This document shows positions 44,516-56,261 of a DNA stretch of 64,000 bases, in pieces. Within the stretch, counting starts at the first letter, position 1. The number at the start of each line of letters is the position of its first letter. The notes below the pieces were generated by a model, which had not been told where the DNA came from, did no database searches, and was given only the letters and a program-made list of their open reading frames with translations. The stretch covers positions 3,286,001 to 3,350,000 of the forward strand of contig JBBMOL010000021.1 in assembly GCA_037954665.1 (NCBI GenBank). Reading direction: 5' to 3'. The DNA comes from Laguncularia racemosa. Lineage: Eukaryota > Streptophyta > Magnoliopsida > Myrtales > Combretaceae. The translations under genes and the position numbers were made by a program.

Positions 44516-47500
44516 TCATTTACTTTTCGCTCGCTGAGCAAGATAATTATATGCCAACTTAGAAAATTTAGTGAGGGTAAAAAACATTTGCAAGAACGAT
44601 CTTCCCTTGACTATGTTCTCTCGTATGTTCCGAGCTGATCTAGCCAAGGCCGGTCCTTCATGATCAACTTCCTCCTGTACTGTCCCCTGCACCAGTACTA
44701 ATCAAGTAAAAAATGAGTTATTGCTGCAAATCAGTGTGCTGACTTACACATGGAAACTATAAGAAGCTATAGAAAATACAAAGTAACCTGGCGTTAAATT
44801 TGTAAACTGGCGCAATCTCTCCTCAGCTATGCGAACAGCTCGAGTCGAGTTGCGAACGCCCTGGGTTATCTCCTGGCTGGAAAAAAATGTCAGATGAAAA
44901 CTAACATTTGAGGAGTGGGATTCTACGAAAATAAAATATAGAGGCCTTTAGAAATGCTGACCCAAGATCACTTAGCTCCATCGTAAGATCACCAATCTCC
45001 ATTCCAGACAGCCGAACAGCAGCCATTGTGTCAGGAAGCTCCTCCCTTGTTGCATCCATAAGTTTTTCTACTGACTCTGCAGCCCTCTTGAAAGCCTTTG
45101 AAGCATATAAAAGCAAGGTAAATATTTCTTAAACATTCAAAAGTTGAATATATAGAGCAAAATCCAGTTACATCAACTGATCAAGTGCAACAAGAGATAC
45201 AAACCAGAAGAGTGGGAATTGCGGAGAAAAACAGCCATGTCGCAGACACCGCAACCTGAAAAATGAGATATCTAGCCATATCATCAATAGATCGCTAAGA
45301 CATTATTCTACCATCAATAATGAAAGAATGATTCTTGGATCACTGTGAGTAAATATTTTCGAATATAACCACGTCATCAAGAGATCACTAAGACTATTCT
45401 ACCACCAATATAATGAAAGAATGATTCTTTGATCACTGCATGTAAATACTTTCAAATATAACCACCTGTAATTGGTGCTTGTATATGAGATCCACCAGTG
45501 GTGGAACCAAAAGAGTTATTCTTTGATCAATTGCAGGCAGAAAAAGAGCACTTAATGGTTTTTTCACGTGCATTTTCCATCTCAACTTTCAGATGAATCT
45601 TTTATCTTCACAAATTATCACCAATAATAGGCTTTTCAAACTATTGGTGTGACGTAGTTTCTTTTGAATATTTATATCAAATGAGGCATGTAGCAGCCGA
45701 AGTAAAATGGCCACTTCCTATGGTAATTATAGAATACAATTGTTGTTTATAATCTCCCATCCAAATGAAGATGCGTAAGGGTACTATCTAGGTATGTATT
45801 ATAAGAAATTAATATAATTAACAAACTACTTTTAGCATCTATTGGAGGAGAATACTGCTATCATAGATCCAATAAATGTAAGTCGGCATTAAATTTCCTA
45901 CAGCAGGTTACAGCACTTTTTTTTCTTGTACTAACTGTTGACTGCCTTTGTATAATCAGAGATGTCAGAGACAGTTGTTGCTTGTGCATAATGCACTCTT
46001 AGATCAAACACACACAATATTAATGTGGAACATGGGGCTGGTTGTACTTGTTCCGGTCTTCCTGGAGTTACAAGTCATGAAAAGAAGTATATTAAAATGC
46101 AAGATTTCCAGTCAATTTTTCTTGCATAGACAGCTTGTAACAACCACTCAGTTTTCTTACATAATACAATGAATTTTCTTTTGTAACAGAAATTAACCCC
46201 AGAACAATTTGTAGTGACCATCTAACTTGGACTACATCTTGATGGATTTCAATTAAAATAAATAAAATAAAAGAAGCAATCATTTCGGAAAATAAGTTAG
46301 GATTAGTACAATGAAGCAAGATAACAACACTCATGTTGTGGATCGTCCTGCTAATCAATACAGGTGGTTTGTTATCGAAATTAGACCTTACCCAGAGTTT
46401 GGTCAATTCTCTTATCCCTTATAATTGTTTGCATTATAGATAGGAGGACCAAAAGGAAGTTAATTAAAAAGTCTATAAATGGTAAAGACACAGAATATTG
46501 CACCCTGTTCAAAGTATTTGAGAGCTCTATGTCTGTAATTGGTGATAGCAAGCTTTATGTGCAATGCAAGTCATCAAAAGTGCTCTTATCTTTCTTCCCA
46601 CTTGCAAATTAAGCAAACTCTAACTAAAAATTTTGCACTATAGCAAAATGCTGCCCTTATCTCAGCATTTAGCCTGTATGGATACGGCTTGCTCCTAAGG
46701 AATTAAAAACAAATGAATGGAAATGGAAGGTACTTTCATTTCGTAGTGCTCACCACCAAGTGTTCTAGGAGAATTGAAAGATCTGCTGTGTTAGTACATT
46801 TATGTGACTTGCTTGCTCATATTCCTCCAGGTATTGAACTGATACTACAGGATTCAGATTAGTAGAAGAAAAATCTCAAGCAATTGAAAGAGCCAATCTC
46901 TTGGAAGTAACCTTGAGATATCAAGTAAGTCATACAAAGATGCGATTATGATCTAAAATGTTACTCCAATTAAAACTAAGTAGCTAGAATTTAGTTAAAA
47001 TAGGTGGCAAAATAACTCGAGATAATTGACAGAATAAAGTTTTGGCAAAGTATTATTGAGGGTTATATAATCCATTAGTGAGAATCCAATTCTTTCCCTC
47101 CACTTAACTTCTTAAATGTGCTCGATCTTGATTAGAGCGAAATTGTTTCTTAGCCATACATGGCACTGGATAAAGAAACTTGGCTTGCTTGTATTGAGGA
47201 CACCATTTCAAAATAAGGGCATTCCGAATATCCTCTTCAGATTCTAATGGATGAAAATTTTCCAGTAAGAAACATTAAGGATAGATGTGAAAAAATTTAG
47301 AGGAAAGATGTTCATTCTGACGCGGCCATGGCAAAACAACTGTTTCACCCGACCAAAAAGACCACATATATCTCATTCTCTCCCAGCTTCTAGAAGACTA
47401 GGAAAAAAATGCTTTATGTCTTCCTACAAGGTAGACACTTGAAAGGTAGACACAATGAGTTTGTTGAGAGAATCATAGATATTTTAGGGGATACAAGGAC

Positions 47501-49546
47501 TGAAAACAATGAAGAAATTTTGGAAAATTAGTACGTACTTTTTCCCAAGTATTGACCTCAAAGAAAATGATATTAGAGGGATGGATTTCTGATAAAAAGG
47601 CTATTAGTTGGCTGCTAGTGGGAGCACCTACAACTTAGTCCAAGAAAGGATCGTCAACAAATTAGGGTTGAAAATTTAATTAGCTCATCGCTTTTGGGTG
47701 AGAACTGGCATGGCAAATGATACAGGGATTGAAATGAAGGACCGATTCTTGATAAAGCGGCTCATGTGCTGATTGCAAGTGGTGCACCCACAAATTAGTC
47801 CAAGAAAAGGTTGTCAACTAATTAGGATTGAAAAATTTTCCAACTCATGTCACCTTGGAGTGATGATTGGTGTGGTAAAACTTCAATGTCAAGAGATATT
47901 TGCACCAAAGTTTCATTGGTAAATTAATTTAAGTAATTTTCAGGAGGTATTTCTATGCGAACCTATTTGACACTATATCAAATGATGGAGAACAACCATC
48001 ATGCTAATGTGTAATGTTATCTTGAGATCCAGCAGTAGGCATGTTAAAAGCTAAGGCCATTTAATTTCTCAGATGATGGTTCAAAACCATTTGTTACCAC
48101 CAGAACACCTCTCAGGAATATCAGAAACAAATCAACAAAAGTTCTCCTACTTTTGACTTTTCTCAGGAATATCAGAATCAAATCAACAGAAGTTCTCCTA
48201 ATTTTGACTTAAGGACAAGTTCAAATATGGAATGCTGCCAATAGAAAGGGTAGTTATGCAGATTTTTTTATTGAAAGCTCGTTTACACAAGATCAATTAA
48301 AAGTAGCTGGAAATTACACACAATAGGTCGCATATTAACAAACTTGAGATGAGAAATAATATATAGTATTGTACAATGTATTATTGAGTAGTGAACCCAC
48401 TAGTGAGAATACGATTCCTTTCCTTCTAAGACCTTCCACTTATCTTCTTAGAAAAGCTCTACCTCAAACAGAGCAAAAATTTGCTTGGTTGCATTAATCA
48501 TTACCCAAATATATGTAACTATCCCATTTACTTTCAAATTTAACAGACCCAATATACCCAGCATAGTGCTAAGAGGGACCTTGTCTATTCTGGGAAAACC
48601 CCTAACTAATCTAATTCCAGATTAGCATCCAATAGATTCTGATTCTTCCTGATATCAAACAGAGTAGGACATCTAGATTTGAAACAAGAACAACTGTGAT
48701 GCAGTTTATGTCTAAATAGCACCTTGCTATTGAATCAATATAACATTGATAATCGGACTTTTAATTTTTCAGCCAAAGCTAATATCAATGAAAAAAACAT
48801 ATAAATTCCCCTTCTACGAAGCCTCATGAGTACTAAAGATTCAAATTTGTTATGCAGCATAAAGATCAAATGCTTCAACCTATGTTACTGAGTGAACAAA
48901 GCTGGCACAAGACACTCGGAACATACAAAACTCTAATTCCCAATGAATATATGCCAAATGCTCAAACAAGATTTGTTGTTTCAAATAGTTATGTACAATG
49001 TAGGTTAACATAAAAGCCTCCTATTTATAAGGAAATATGACTCTGCGAAAAGTGCTCCAAATGATACTTTTGCATGACAGGGTACTTGCATTTTGTGTCA
49101 AATTAGCATAGTAAGGATACATTTTCATACATTTGGAACAAATCAATGATTGCTTAAATGCATAACAAACCTTAGAAAGTGGAAATTTTATTATTTTAGC
49201 CTCTTAACAAGTAAGTGGGCACTCGTAAACAATACCTACCAAAGAACCAAATTTTTTTTCGTACAATTGGTTTTCATAACGAGTTCCCGACCAATACTTG
49301 TTTAGCATACTTCATAAGTAAATTTGTCTACCTTAACAGTGCAATGAAAATGGAAAATTTTCCTATTAAGCATACCAAACAAGTGCCCACTGCTCGGACA
49401 CTGCCAGCAGATCGGCTATACAATCAATGTAATTAACATAACATCATGTAAGGGTTCCACCAAAGAGTGCCACCACAATCATATGAAATTGTATCTAATT
49501 ATAACCAGATTTAGTACTTCCTTATTTTCACATAATCCAAATTCAG

Positions 49547-49584
<38 letters not shown>

Positions 49585-49888
49585 TAAGTACAGCACAGGC
49601 GATGACATTCAAGAGAAGGACATGGCGTTGAGTGAGGCTCCACTGCGAGAGCTGCAGCGAAGATGATCCAACGGACGAGGTATACTCGTACGAAACCGAC
49701 GCCTCAGGTTCTTGCACCGAACGTACCGACGGTGTTGCCAAATAGATTCGCGGTTGCCGGAGTTTGATCACAAAATTTAAATTCCGGCGAAGGGGAGAGG
49801 AATTTGCTCCGGCGAAGTCACAGTTGGAGCTCGAGCTTTGATTAAAGGTTACTGGAGACGAGCAGCGTAACCAAAAGGCACAATACAT
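44516..49888 (-). CDS. Plastid-targeted DUF948-like membrane protein (five exons)
   Basis: Exons on the minus strand are 49888-49592, 45255-45205, 45095-44962, 44876-44788 and 44697-44516. All junctions are GT-AG and the frame is continuous over about 250 residues. The N-terminus (MYCAFWLRC, then Ser/Asn/Arg rich, few acids) looks like a chloroplast transit peptide. One membrane segment spans exons 1-2 (HVLLLNVIACA then VAVSATWLFFSAIPTLL). A helical region follows with EELPDTMAAVRLSGMEI, GDLTMELSDLGQEITQGV and a basic C-terminus. The ELP..M.A.RL.G.EI..LT pattern is what I know from cyanobacterial and plastid DUF948-type proteins; function unknown. I chose Met 49888 over the in-frame Met 49933 because the latter's extra residues are encoded by a CT-repeat leader. 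The acceptor at 44697, not the nearer CAG, keeps the frame. Confidence 0.8.
45256..49591 (-). other. Intron 1 of the plastid protein gene, with local duplications
   Basis: This 4336-base intron separates the two halves of the membrane segment. It contains three local tandem duplications. The first has a period of about 93 bases at 45281-45466 (ATGAAAGAATGATTCTTGG/TTG). The second has a period of about 160 bases at 47570-47880 (TTAGTCCAAGAAA). The third has a period of 51 bases at 48111-48212 (CTCAGGAATATCAGAA). Two distant related blocks lie at 47065-47110 and 48390-48440 (TAGTGAGAATNC.ATTC). No gene or transposase was recognised inside. Confidence 0.65.
49545..49584 (+). repeat. (GATA)n(GA)n microsatellite next to a splice donor
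   Basis: Five to six AGAT units run into about nine AG units. On the gene's minus strand this is a CT/TATC tract starting a few bases after the intron 1 donor GTACTTA. A second CT-type microsatellite lies at 49888-49906 in the leader, so exon 1 is bracketed by two. Confidence 0.9.
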
Positions 49889-49933
49889 CTCTCTCTCTCT
49901 CTCTCCTGGAAGTGTCCTTGAAAGCTTCGACAC

Positions 49934-51239
49934 TGTAACAGAGTAGTTTCTGTAGAATGTAATCTTTCAAGAGGCTGGACATTAGAGGGGTTATCTGTAA
50001 TTCTACGAAATTTTTGGTAGATTATGTAAATTACAGCAATTTATTGGGCATTTATGAAAGTTACGGAAATTTTTTCCAATTAGACTCAAGTATTTTTCTT
50101 CCCTTTTTTTTTCTTTCTGCTTTTTTCTTTTTCTTTTTTACTTTTTTGGGTTATTATTTAAAAATATTGAAATAGGATCCTAGCAAATAGTTGGCGAATA
50201 GGATATCAAAGAGCATATAGTGATACCCTTTCAACAATAGGAAATTTAGTAAAAAAAGCACATATGAAACATAAGTCTTTTGTTAAAAACTTTCGATCTA
50301 CATACCCGTTCTTTACAAATAGAAAACACATTTGCTATACACCTTTCATTGGAAATTTCTCATGTATATACACTTTCTTTACAAATAGAAAGCGTATTTG
50401 CTACATGCACTTTCCATAGCCTATAAACTCACAACAAATAACAAATAGAACATAACAAAGTCACTCCCTTTCTTTGCAATTTTTCAACTTATCTTAGCAA
50501 AAACACATGAAAATGTGTTTGAATGGCTCTATTATGTTTTTTCCTTTTTTAAACCCTATGTTGTCTATATATGGTAAATGTGTAAGTTTGATAGTATTAA
50601 TTGCTCATTCGTAGTATTGTTGATCTTGCATGATTAGTTATTGTGAATGTTGTTGAATGTGTGAGTTGTAAATGTCTAAAATTTGTCATGTTAGATGTTG
50701 TTTATGCATGTGATGTATTTATGAAAATTACATATAGGGATTTTTTTTTTAAAAAAAAGATCTTGTTTGTGTTAATTTTGTAACTTGTTAGTCTAGTATA
50801 TAAAAATGTGATGAAATTGATATATTATTGATATTTAGTATGTTAATTCTACATATTAGTTATTTAAGTAAGAATGGTGATTGTAAAATTTTTAATTTGT
50901 AGATTTTTGTTGTTAATGATGGAGATGTATTATGAAAATTATCATATAGATTTTGAATTTAAAAAAAAAAAAATGATCTTGATTTTTCTAAATTGTAGAC
51001 TTGATCATTTAACTAAAATAGTGTTGATGAAATTTAGCTTTATATAAGGCATTGTTTGTATAACTTGATAGCATAAGATTATGTTAATGTAAAAATTTGT
51101 AAATTGATTGATTTTTTTAGGAATATTGCAGTGCATACATAGGACTTGATATGATTAAAAATTAGAAAAAACCAGGATTTCATATTAGAAGCATTACAAT
51201 TTTAGAATCAGTACTTTTAACTCGATTGGGACAATAAGG
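49934..51239. other. AT-rich region upstream of the plastid protein gene
   Basis: The part up to about 50150 should include the promoter of the minus-strand gene; a poly-T/CT-rich stretch at 50090-50150 is the only feature. A loose direct duplication of TAGAAA.CACATTTGCTA with CATTGGAAA-type neighbours lies at 50320-50420. No frame is supportable. Confidence 0.4.
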
Positions 51240-51960
51240 AGCAAGCATGATGACTAATTCACCTAGTGATGCATTGGATTCACTCCTAACTTCTGCACCC
51301 TTCTATGATAAAGAAAATTCAAATGAGCAAGAAATAGATAAGCTTCTCTTAGTTCTAACTCAAGATGATACTGATGTTGAATAGTCTGCAATAAGCAATA
51401 ACAATGGGGGGTCTTCTTATAATCTAGTAAATGATATGTATGTCACACATCCTCTGATGCTAGAGCATATTATGCAAACACCTTGATACCTACAAGAGAG
51501 TGAGACAAATGGTGTTATGGTTAGGGATGTGGTTCCATTTTTTAATACTAGGGAGGCAATAGTTACATCACTTTTGAGGAAAATATGAATAAAACATATG
51601 GTAACTTAAGTAATGGTGATGAGCTTAAGAAGGTCATGAGATTTAATAGTAAAAAAGATCTAATTCAGGCCGTTAAGATGTACTGCATTAAGAATCATTA
51701 TAACTTTATTGTTGAAAAATTAAATAAGACCCTATGGTCGATTTTTTATGCCAAGTACAATGGCTACAAATGGAGGCTTCAAGCTTGTAAGAAGTCGAAA
51801 GGCCTTCTTGTCATCACTATCTTCTAGAGTCCCCATACATGCGTCAATGTAATGGTACATTAGGATCATCCCAAGTTAGATTCTAATATGACGGTTATTT
51901 TCTTTGTTGACTATGTTAGGAAAAAAACCTAATGGAGGCATATAGTTCATCGAAGATCAT
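51240..51960 (+). pseudogene. MULE (Mutator-like) transposase N-terminal fragment
   Basis: The open stretch 51585-51827 carries the N-terminal DNA-binding (MuDR-type) region of plant Mutator-like transposases. It shows MRFNSKKDLIQAVKMY, then IKNHYNFIVEKLNKTLW, YNGYKWRLQACKKSKGLL and, in the next frame, SPHTC. This is the typical order of a phenylalanine start, an AVK.Y..KN helix, a W-R-L strand pair and a final HTC. The acidic, Ser/Asp-rich sequence at 51250-51560 fits the region that precedes it. Stops at 51384, 51486 and 51825 and the missing catalytic core show that it is a remnant. Confidence 0.75.
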
Positions 51961-52719
51961 GGTAGGGTCGTACTGTTTCTTGTTATTCTTCATGAGTCGC
52001 CATATGAAGAGTAAGAACATCTAGATTTACCATACATAGCATTAGTAGATCTCGTACTTACACCACTACCCTACCCTAGAGGCTAGAAACTATAGTTGAA
52101 GGGAGTCGATAGAGGGATGGCTAGGATCATCATCAAGACGCTCCTAAATATCCTTCCCTCTAGCTTATGCCGCACAATGGTCATTTCATGACCAATGACA
52201 TTATAGGTAGCTTGGCTTTAAGTCTAAGCTCATTTGAGAATCCCCATTCCCCCATCATCACTCTCTCAATAGACCTCTCTTTACACCATCAACTTCACAA
52301 AAGGAGATGTTGCTACCAACTAGAGATTCGTAATAGCTTACAACCTTTGACACAATAGAGTCTAATGACTCCATGTAACTTCAAGGAACCTCTAGAGTTC
52401 CATCCAACACAAGAGTCACATGCTCTTTCCATTGTTGGTGTTAACAAAATAGTAGAGCATAGATCTACGTTATCTTAAATAATAAGACAATTAACTAGGA
52501 GTATAAGCAAGAGTAGGATAAAATAGATTTGTATAGGACTTCCATTTGTAAATTTTCAACAATATTCGTATCTATGTACAATTTAATGATGAATTCATGT
52601 ATTCAAGGTATTTTTCACATTTTAGCTCTTTAACATTCATTTCATACTTATTTAGTATTACACTCTAATGTTTTTGTATATGCTTTGTCATCGAATTCAA
52701 TAGGAAATAGGGCAGTGCT
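51961..52719. other. Unidentified stretch between MULE and Tat-like fragments
   Basis: The base composition is more even than in the surrounding AT-rich DNA, suggesting former coding sequence, but no frame gives a recognisable motif. It could be the N-terminal gag part of the following retroelement. The open frame at 52167-52358 has no supporting feature. Confidence 0.3.
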
Positions 52720-54330
52720 AAGGAGCATCTCCTAAAGTTCATTAAGACTCTAAAAGTTTACAAACTCGACGACGATCTCAAACTGAAAGAGTTTTCAAAT
52801 CCTTGACTGAGAAAGTGTACACCTTGTACATTTATCTTTTTCCTAAGGTTAGTTGACTCTTAGGATACTATGTGCAAAAGGTTTCTAAAGAAATTTTTTG
52901 AGATTCAAGATTGTGTGACTTTAACTTATATGGGATACATCAGATAACATCCATGTGAGGACCTTATGGATTACATCAAGCATTTCTAACAACATTTATT
53001 AGATATCTAGGATATATAGGACGAGAAAGAACTCATTAAAATATGTAGCTAAGGGATCTTTATAGAATGTGCCATATATCTCACAATTTTATCTCTTTAG
53101 TCCTTCTCTGCTTTGGTTAAAAACTCATAGAAGACTAACAATTCTATTGCCAAGCAGAGAGGCAACTCGAGTATGAAGTAGCAACCATCTATAAGTGCCA
53201 CACAAGGTTATAAGGGTAATAAGAAGCCTATAAGAGATAACATCGTAGAGGTTTTGCTTTTTCCCTATTCAATGAACAAGGTTAACACAATCTTTGATTG
53301 TAAGCTTAAGGGTAATGTCATCAAGTTGCCATGGGTTGAGAGGGAACCTATGACATAAGAAAAAAATGATGCTAAATTTTTTGAATTCCATAAGACTTTT
53401 AGGATTCCAACAAAAGAGTGCTAGACACTAAAGAAAATCCTTAGTGAGAAGATTCAAAATGGCAAGCTAAAGCTACGTAATTATAATGATGTGCATGGAA
53501 ACCCACTTCCATACAACAATCAGGGGATTACCAATGTGATCTTACATGATCTAACAGCTTCTTAAGAAGTTGATGAACTATAAGTTGATAAGCTAGTCAA
53601 TGTTCTATGAGAGGAAACACCTGCAAGTAAAGGAGAAAAGATTGATGAAGGCTTAAGCAACCATATAGTGATGGCTTTGCTCAAAATAGAAAATGTGAGA
53701 AGCTTCTTCAATCTCCTTTGATTTGATGAGAAATCCAGGATTACCACAGCTAATGCATTAGCAGAGATCTCAAATCAACAATAGGAGCAATATAAAATTG
53801 TGCAACCAATGTATAAGATGGCTAAGGTACACAAGAATACCATAATATTCACCAAAGATGTTATGTGTCTCAGTAATTCGAGCCACAATCATCTGCTATA
53901 TGTAGAGAGTGAGCTCAATAGTCATCCCATCAAAGGGACTCTCATTGATAACGAGTCAACACTGAATATTATGCTCATGTGGACTTTTAAAGCCATATAG
54001 CTTGATATGAGATGGTTGGTTCAAGGGGCAATCAATAATCACGGCTTTAATGATACCTTAAGACATTAGGGATCATCAATACTGATTTCAAGGTTGGCCT
54101 TATCCACGGGTCAACTAAGTTCTATGTATTAAATGCTACTGTCTCCTATCACCTCTTGATAGGAAGGAAATAGCATCCACTATAAAGGAATGAAACGATT
54201 CTTCCATTTACTATTGCCTCGGTTGTTTAGTAGAAGCATTATTCCTAGGCTACTTACAAATTTTCTCTCTTCAACACTTAAGATCAAAGTGATTATATAT
54301 TATTAAAGGGTTGAAGTAGTCTAGTAGTTA
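52720..54330 (+). pseudogene. Tat/Ogre-like Ty3/gypsy gag-protease remnant
   Basis: A retro_gag core is seen at 52735-52990 across frames (FLKTLKVYKLDDDLKLKEFS, then LGYIR-type and EDLMDYIK-type blocks). From 53340 a frame reads FFEFHKTF, then TKECWTLKKILSEKIQNGKL, the Tat-lineage motif before protease. The protease block follows as PIKGTLIDNESTLNIML (about 53925), where DNES replaces the usual D-[DT]-G-A/S, so the active site is changed. Later blocks MRWLVQGAINNHGFND (about 54007) and a shifted YHLLIGRK-like block (about 54150) keep family order. No RT follows. Many stops and frame changes make it a remnant. Confidence 0.7.
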
Positions 54331-54524
54331 TTTCTTGTCAATATGCGATTTTACCCTACATTCTAAAATGAAGTTGAAACTCCTTTTTACATGATGCTAA
54401 AACATTGAAAGGATGACGATAACTTGAAAAAACAAATAAAACACACGCTAGAATGTAAGGAAAGAAAAATCGTTTAATCTTTTATTACTTATATTAATGA
54501 TTACAAAGAATGTTGTACATCAAG

Positions 54525-55608
54525 TTCTCAAATCTTACTCTAATGTAGCACTAATATCTACACGACTAAGTATCTCTTCTATTTTGGCATTAAGAGCATC
54601 ATATTTTTGCTATAATGTTGTACTCTCGCGCATAATTTCTTCTCATGCATTGTGAAGATCCTTGCCTTTTATTAATCTATAGGCCTTTCTAACTATGCGC
54701 TCCATGCTACTTCCACTAAAGCTTGATAGCTTAGCCACTTCATAAGTATCTACAATCAAATTGGAGTTTTTCTTTATTAAGGACTCCTAAGGTCAACTCA
54801 TGAGTAGCATGGCTTCCCCAAACATGATTATCATACGGGTGTATACTTGAGTTCAGATGAATTTACACTCTCCCTAAAATTCCCCATCAAAAGTATATAG
54901 GTGCTCTAATTGTTGCACAAGATGAAGAGGCGCATTAAATCTAAGAAATCCTATTGTCTCTTTTGTATCATTGTCATATGTTTGAGTTTCCTTTATGTCT
55001 TGATGAGACATGTTAGTAACTAGGGGAGATGATTGAATGACAGGTGTGACCAAAGGAGGTACGTAAAGAGGATCAATCGTTTAGATTGGAATACCTTTAT
55101 CATGAGTACCCTCATGAAGTAAGGCTTCAACGTAAGTCTCAGTAGCTATATTTATTTTTGGTTCTTAAATGCCAATAAGATCCACATTGATGTATATCTT
55201 CACACCTTTATTCACTTCATCATTAGAACGTACTATTTATACTTGGCTGGGTTATACAAATTCTCATTATCTAGTTTGCTTACATCTTTCAAGAGAATCT
55301 TTATAATCAAGCAATTCCTAGTCTTGATCATCATTTTCTTCAGCATGTAGAGCAAGATCTTTATCATTTTCTTCAATAAGTGGAGTAAGATCTCTAGTTA
55401 TACACTTTCTCCTTAGGATGAGAACTACTTTGAGCCAAGCCCTACAACAACAAAAAAAAGGGGGAACAATATAATTGAGCCAAAAGAAAGAAGTAAGGAA
55501 TGAATTCTCAAGGGAATTAGTCCAATCTTTGCTTAATGGAAGATGAGATGTATGTTTAGACGTCCCCACTCTCACTTTTGCTTGATTTGAAGTTTGTAAG
55601 TATCCCAT
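54525..55608 (-). pseudogene. Degenerate minus-strand coding-like frame of unknown identity
   Basis: One minus-strand frame stays protein-like for about 1080 bases in spite of about a dozen stops. The open part is 55608-55318 (MGYLQTSNQAKVRVGTSK...). Downstream in the same frame come NDEVNKGVKIYINVDLIGI, RFNAPLHLVQQLEHLYTFDGE and SSFSGSSMERIVRKAYRLIK. It ends in a coiled-coil-like KYDALNAKIEEILSRVDIS. Its position behind a Tat-like gag-protease remnant and in front of a Tat-type LTR makes an antisense additional ORF of that lineage possible. That is an inference; no domain was recognised. Confidence 0.4.
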
Positions 55609-55861
55609 TTTTTTCCCTAATGATCAATAATAAACAATTTTCAATTTTTTCCATTTTTATAATTTTTCTTCTAATTTAGCAAAAATAGGGAAAAAATTCA
55701 AAAAATAAAATAAATAGGAAAAATACATCAATTTTGGAAAATAATTGTAGAAATAATAAGAAAAGGAGTTAAATAATTTTAAAAAAAAATTAGAATTTCA
55801 AAATAATAAAAAAAAAATACAAGACATATATACAATTTACATAATAAATAAAATCGAGATT

Positions 55862-55975
55862 TGGGCCAGCTCAGCTGGCTCGTGTGTAAGCCTTGAATGT
55901 GCGAGAGAGCCTGAGGTCCCAAGTTCGAATCCCCCCACGTGCGCTCGGCAAAATTTTTCTTTCTTTTCCCCTAGA
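55862..55975 (+). mobile_element. tRNA-like SINE head with T-rich tail (candidate)
   Basis: GGGCCAGCTCAGCTGGCTCG resembles a tRNA A box region, and CCAAGTTCGAATCCCCCC about 55 bases later is a good B box. The segment then ends in AAAATTTTTCTTTCTTTT, a T-rich tail as in some plant SINEs. No target duplication was found, so it might instead be a tRNA-like part of the surrounding LTR-like region. It is not a functional tRNA gene: no acceptor stem pairs across the ends. Confidence 0.5.
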
Positions 55976-56252
55976 GCTGCCATGTGGCAGCATGCGATTG
56001 GCCAAGAGAAGACACGTACCTCGCACATGATCGTCTTCTTCTTCAAGCCCAGCCGGAGAAAAATCCGGTAGAAGTCTGACGAGGCCGAAAATGCTGAATT
56101 TCGATCAATCTAAAACCGAATTATCCAAATAAATCACAAGATTACAACAAATTGACGTCAAATCTGTTGGATAAAACCAAATCCAAAAAACGGAAAAATT
56201 TGGATTTCTTCGAATTAAAGATTTAAGCTTATCCAGGGAAGTCTTCCGACTT

Positions 56253-56261
56253 CTATAAATA
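56253..56261 (+). promoter_or_regulatory. TATA box with downstream leader and splice-donor-like site
   Basis: CTATAAATAGAGGGC is a strong plant TATA context. About 300 bases downstream CCAGGTAAGT (56558-56567) is a perfect splice donor, with a GC-rich, stop-poor segment between them. This could be a retroelement LTR promoter with its leader, or a gene's first exon. No acceptor or second exon was identified. Confidence 0.45.

Noticed and set aside
46092..46406. 104-residue minus-strand open frame in the plastid gene intron
   Set aside because: It has no splice context or motif and lies within intron 1, which has well-supported junctions on both sides.
54525..55608. Intact minus-strand protein gene
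   Set aside because: About a dozen in-frame stops interrupt it, and no splice pattern that avoids them was seen.
55862..55975. Functional tRNA gene
   Set aside because: A and B box-like sequences are present but no acceptor stem pairs and the anticodon arm cannot be drawn, so a SINE head or relic is more likely.
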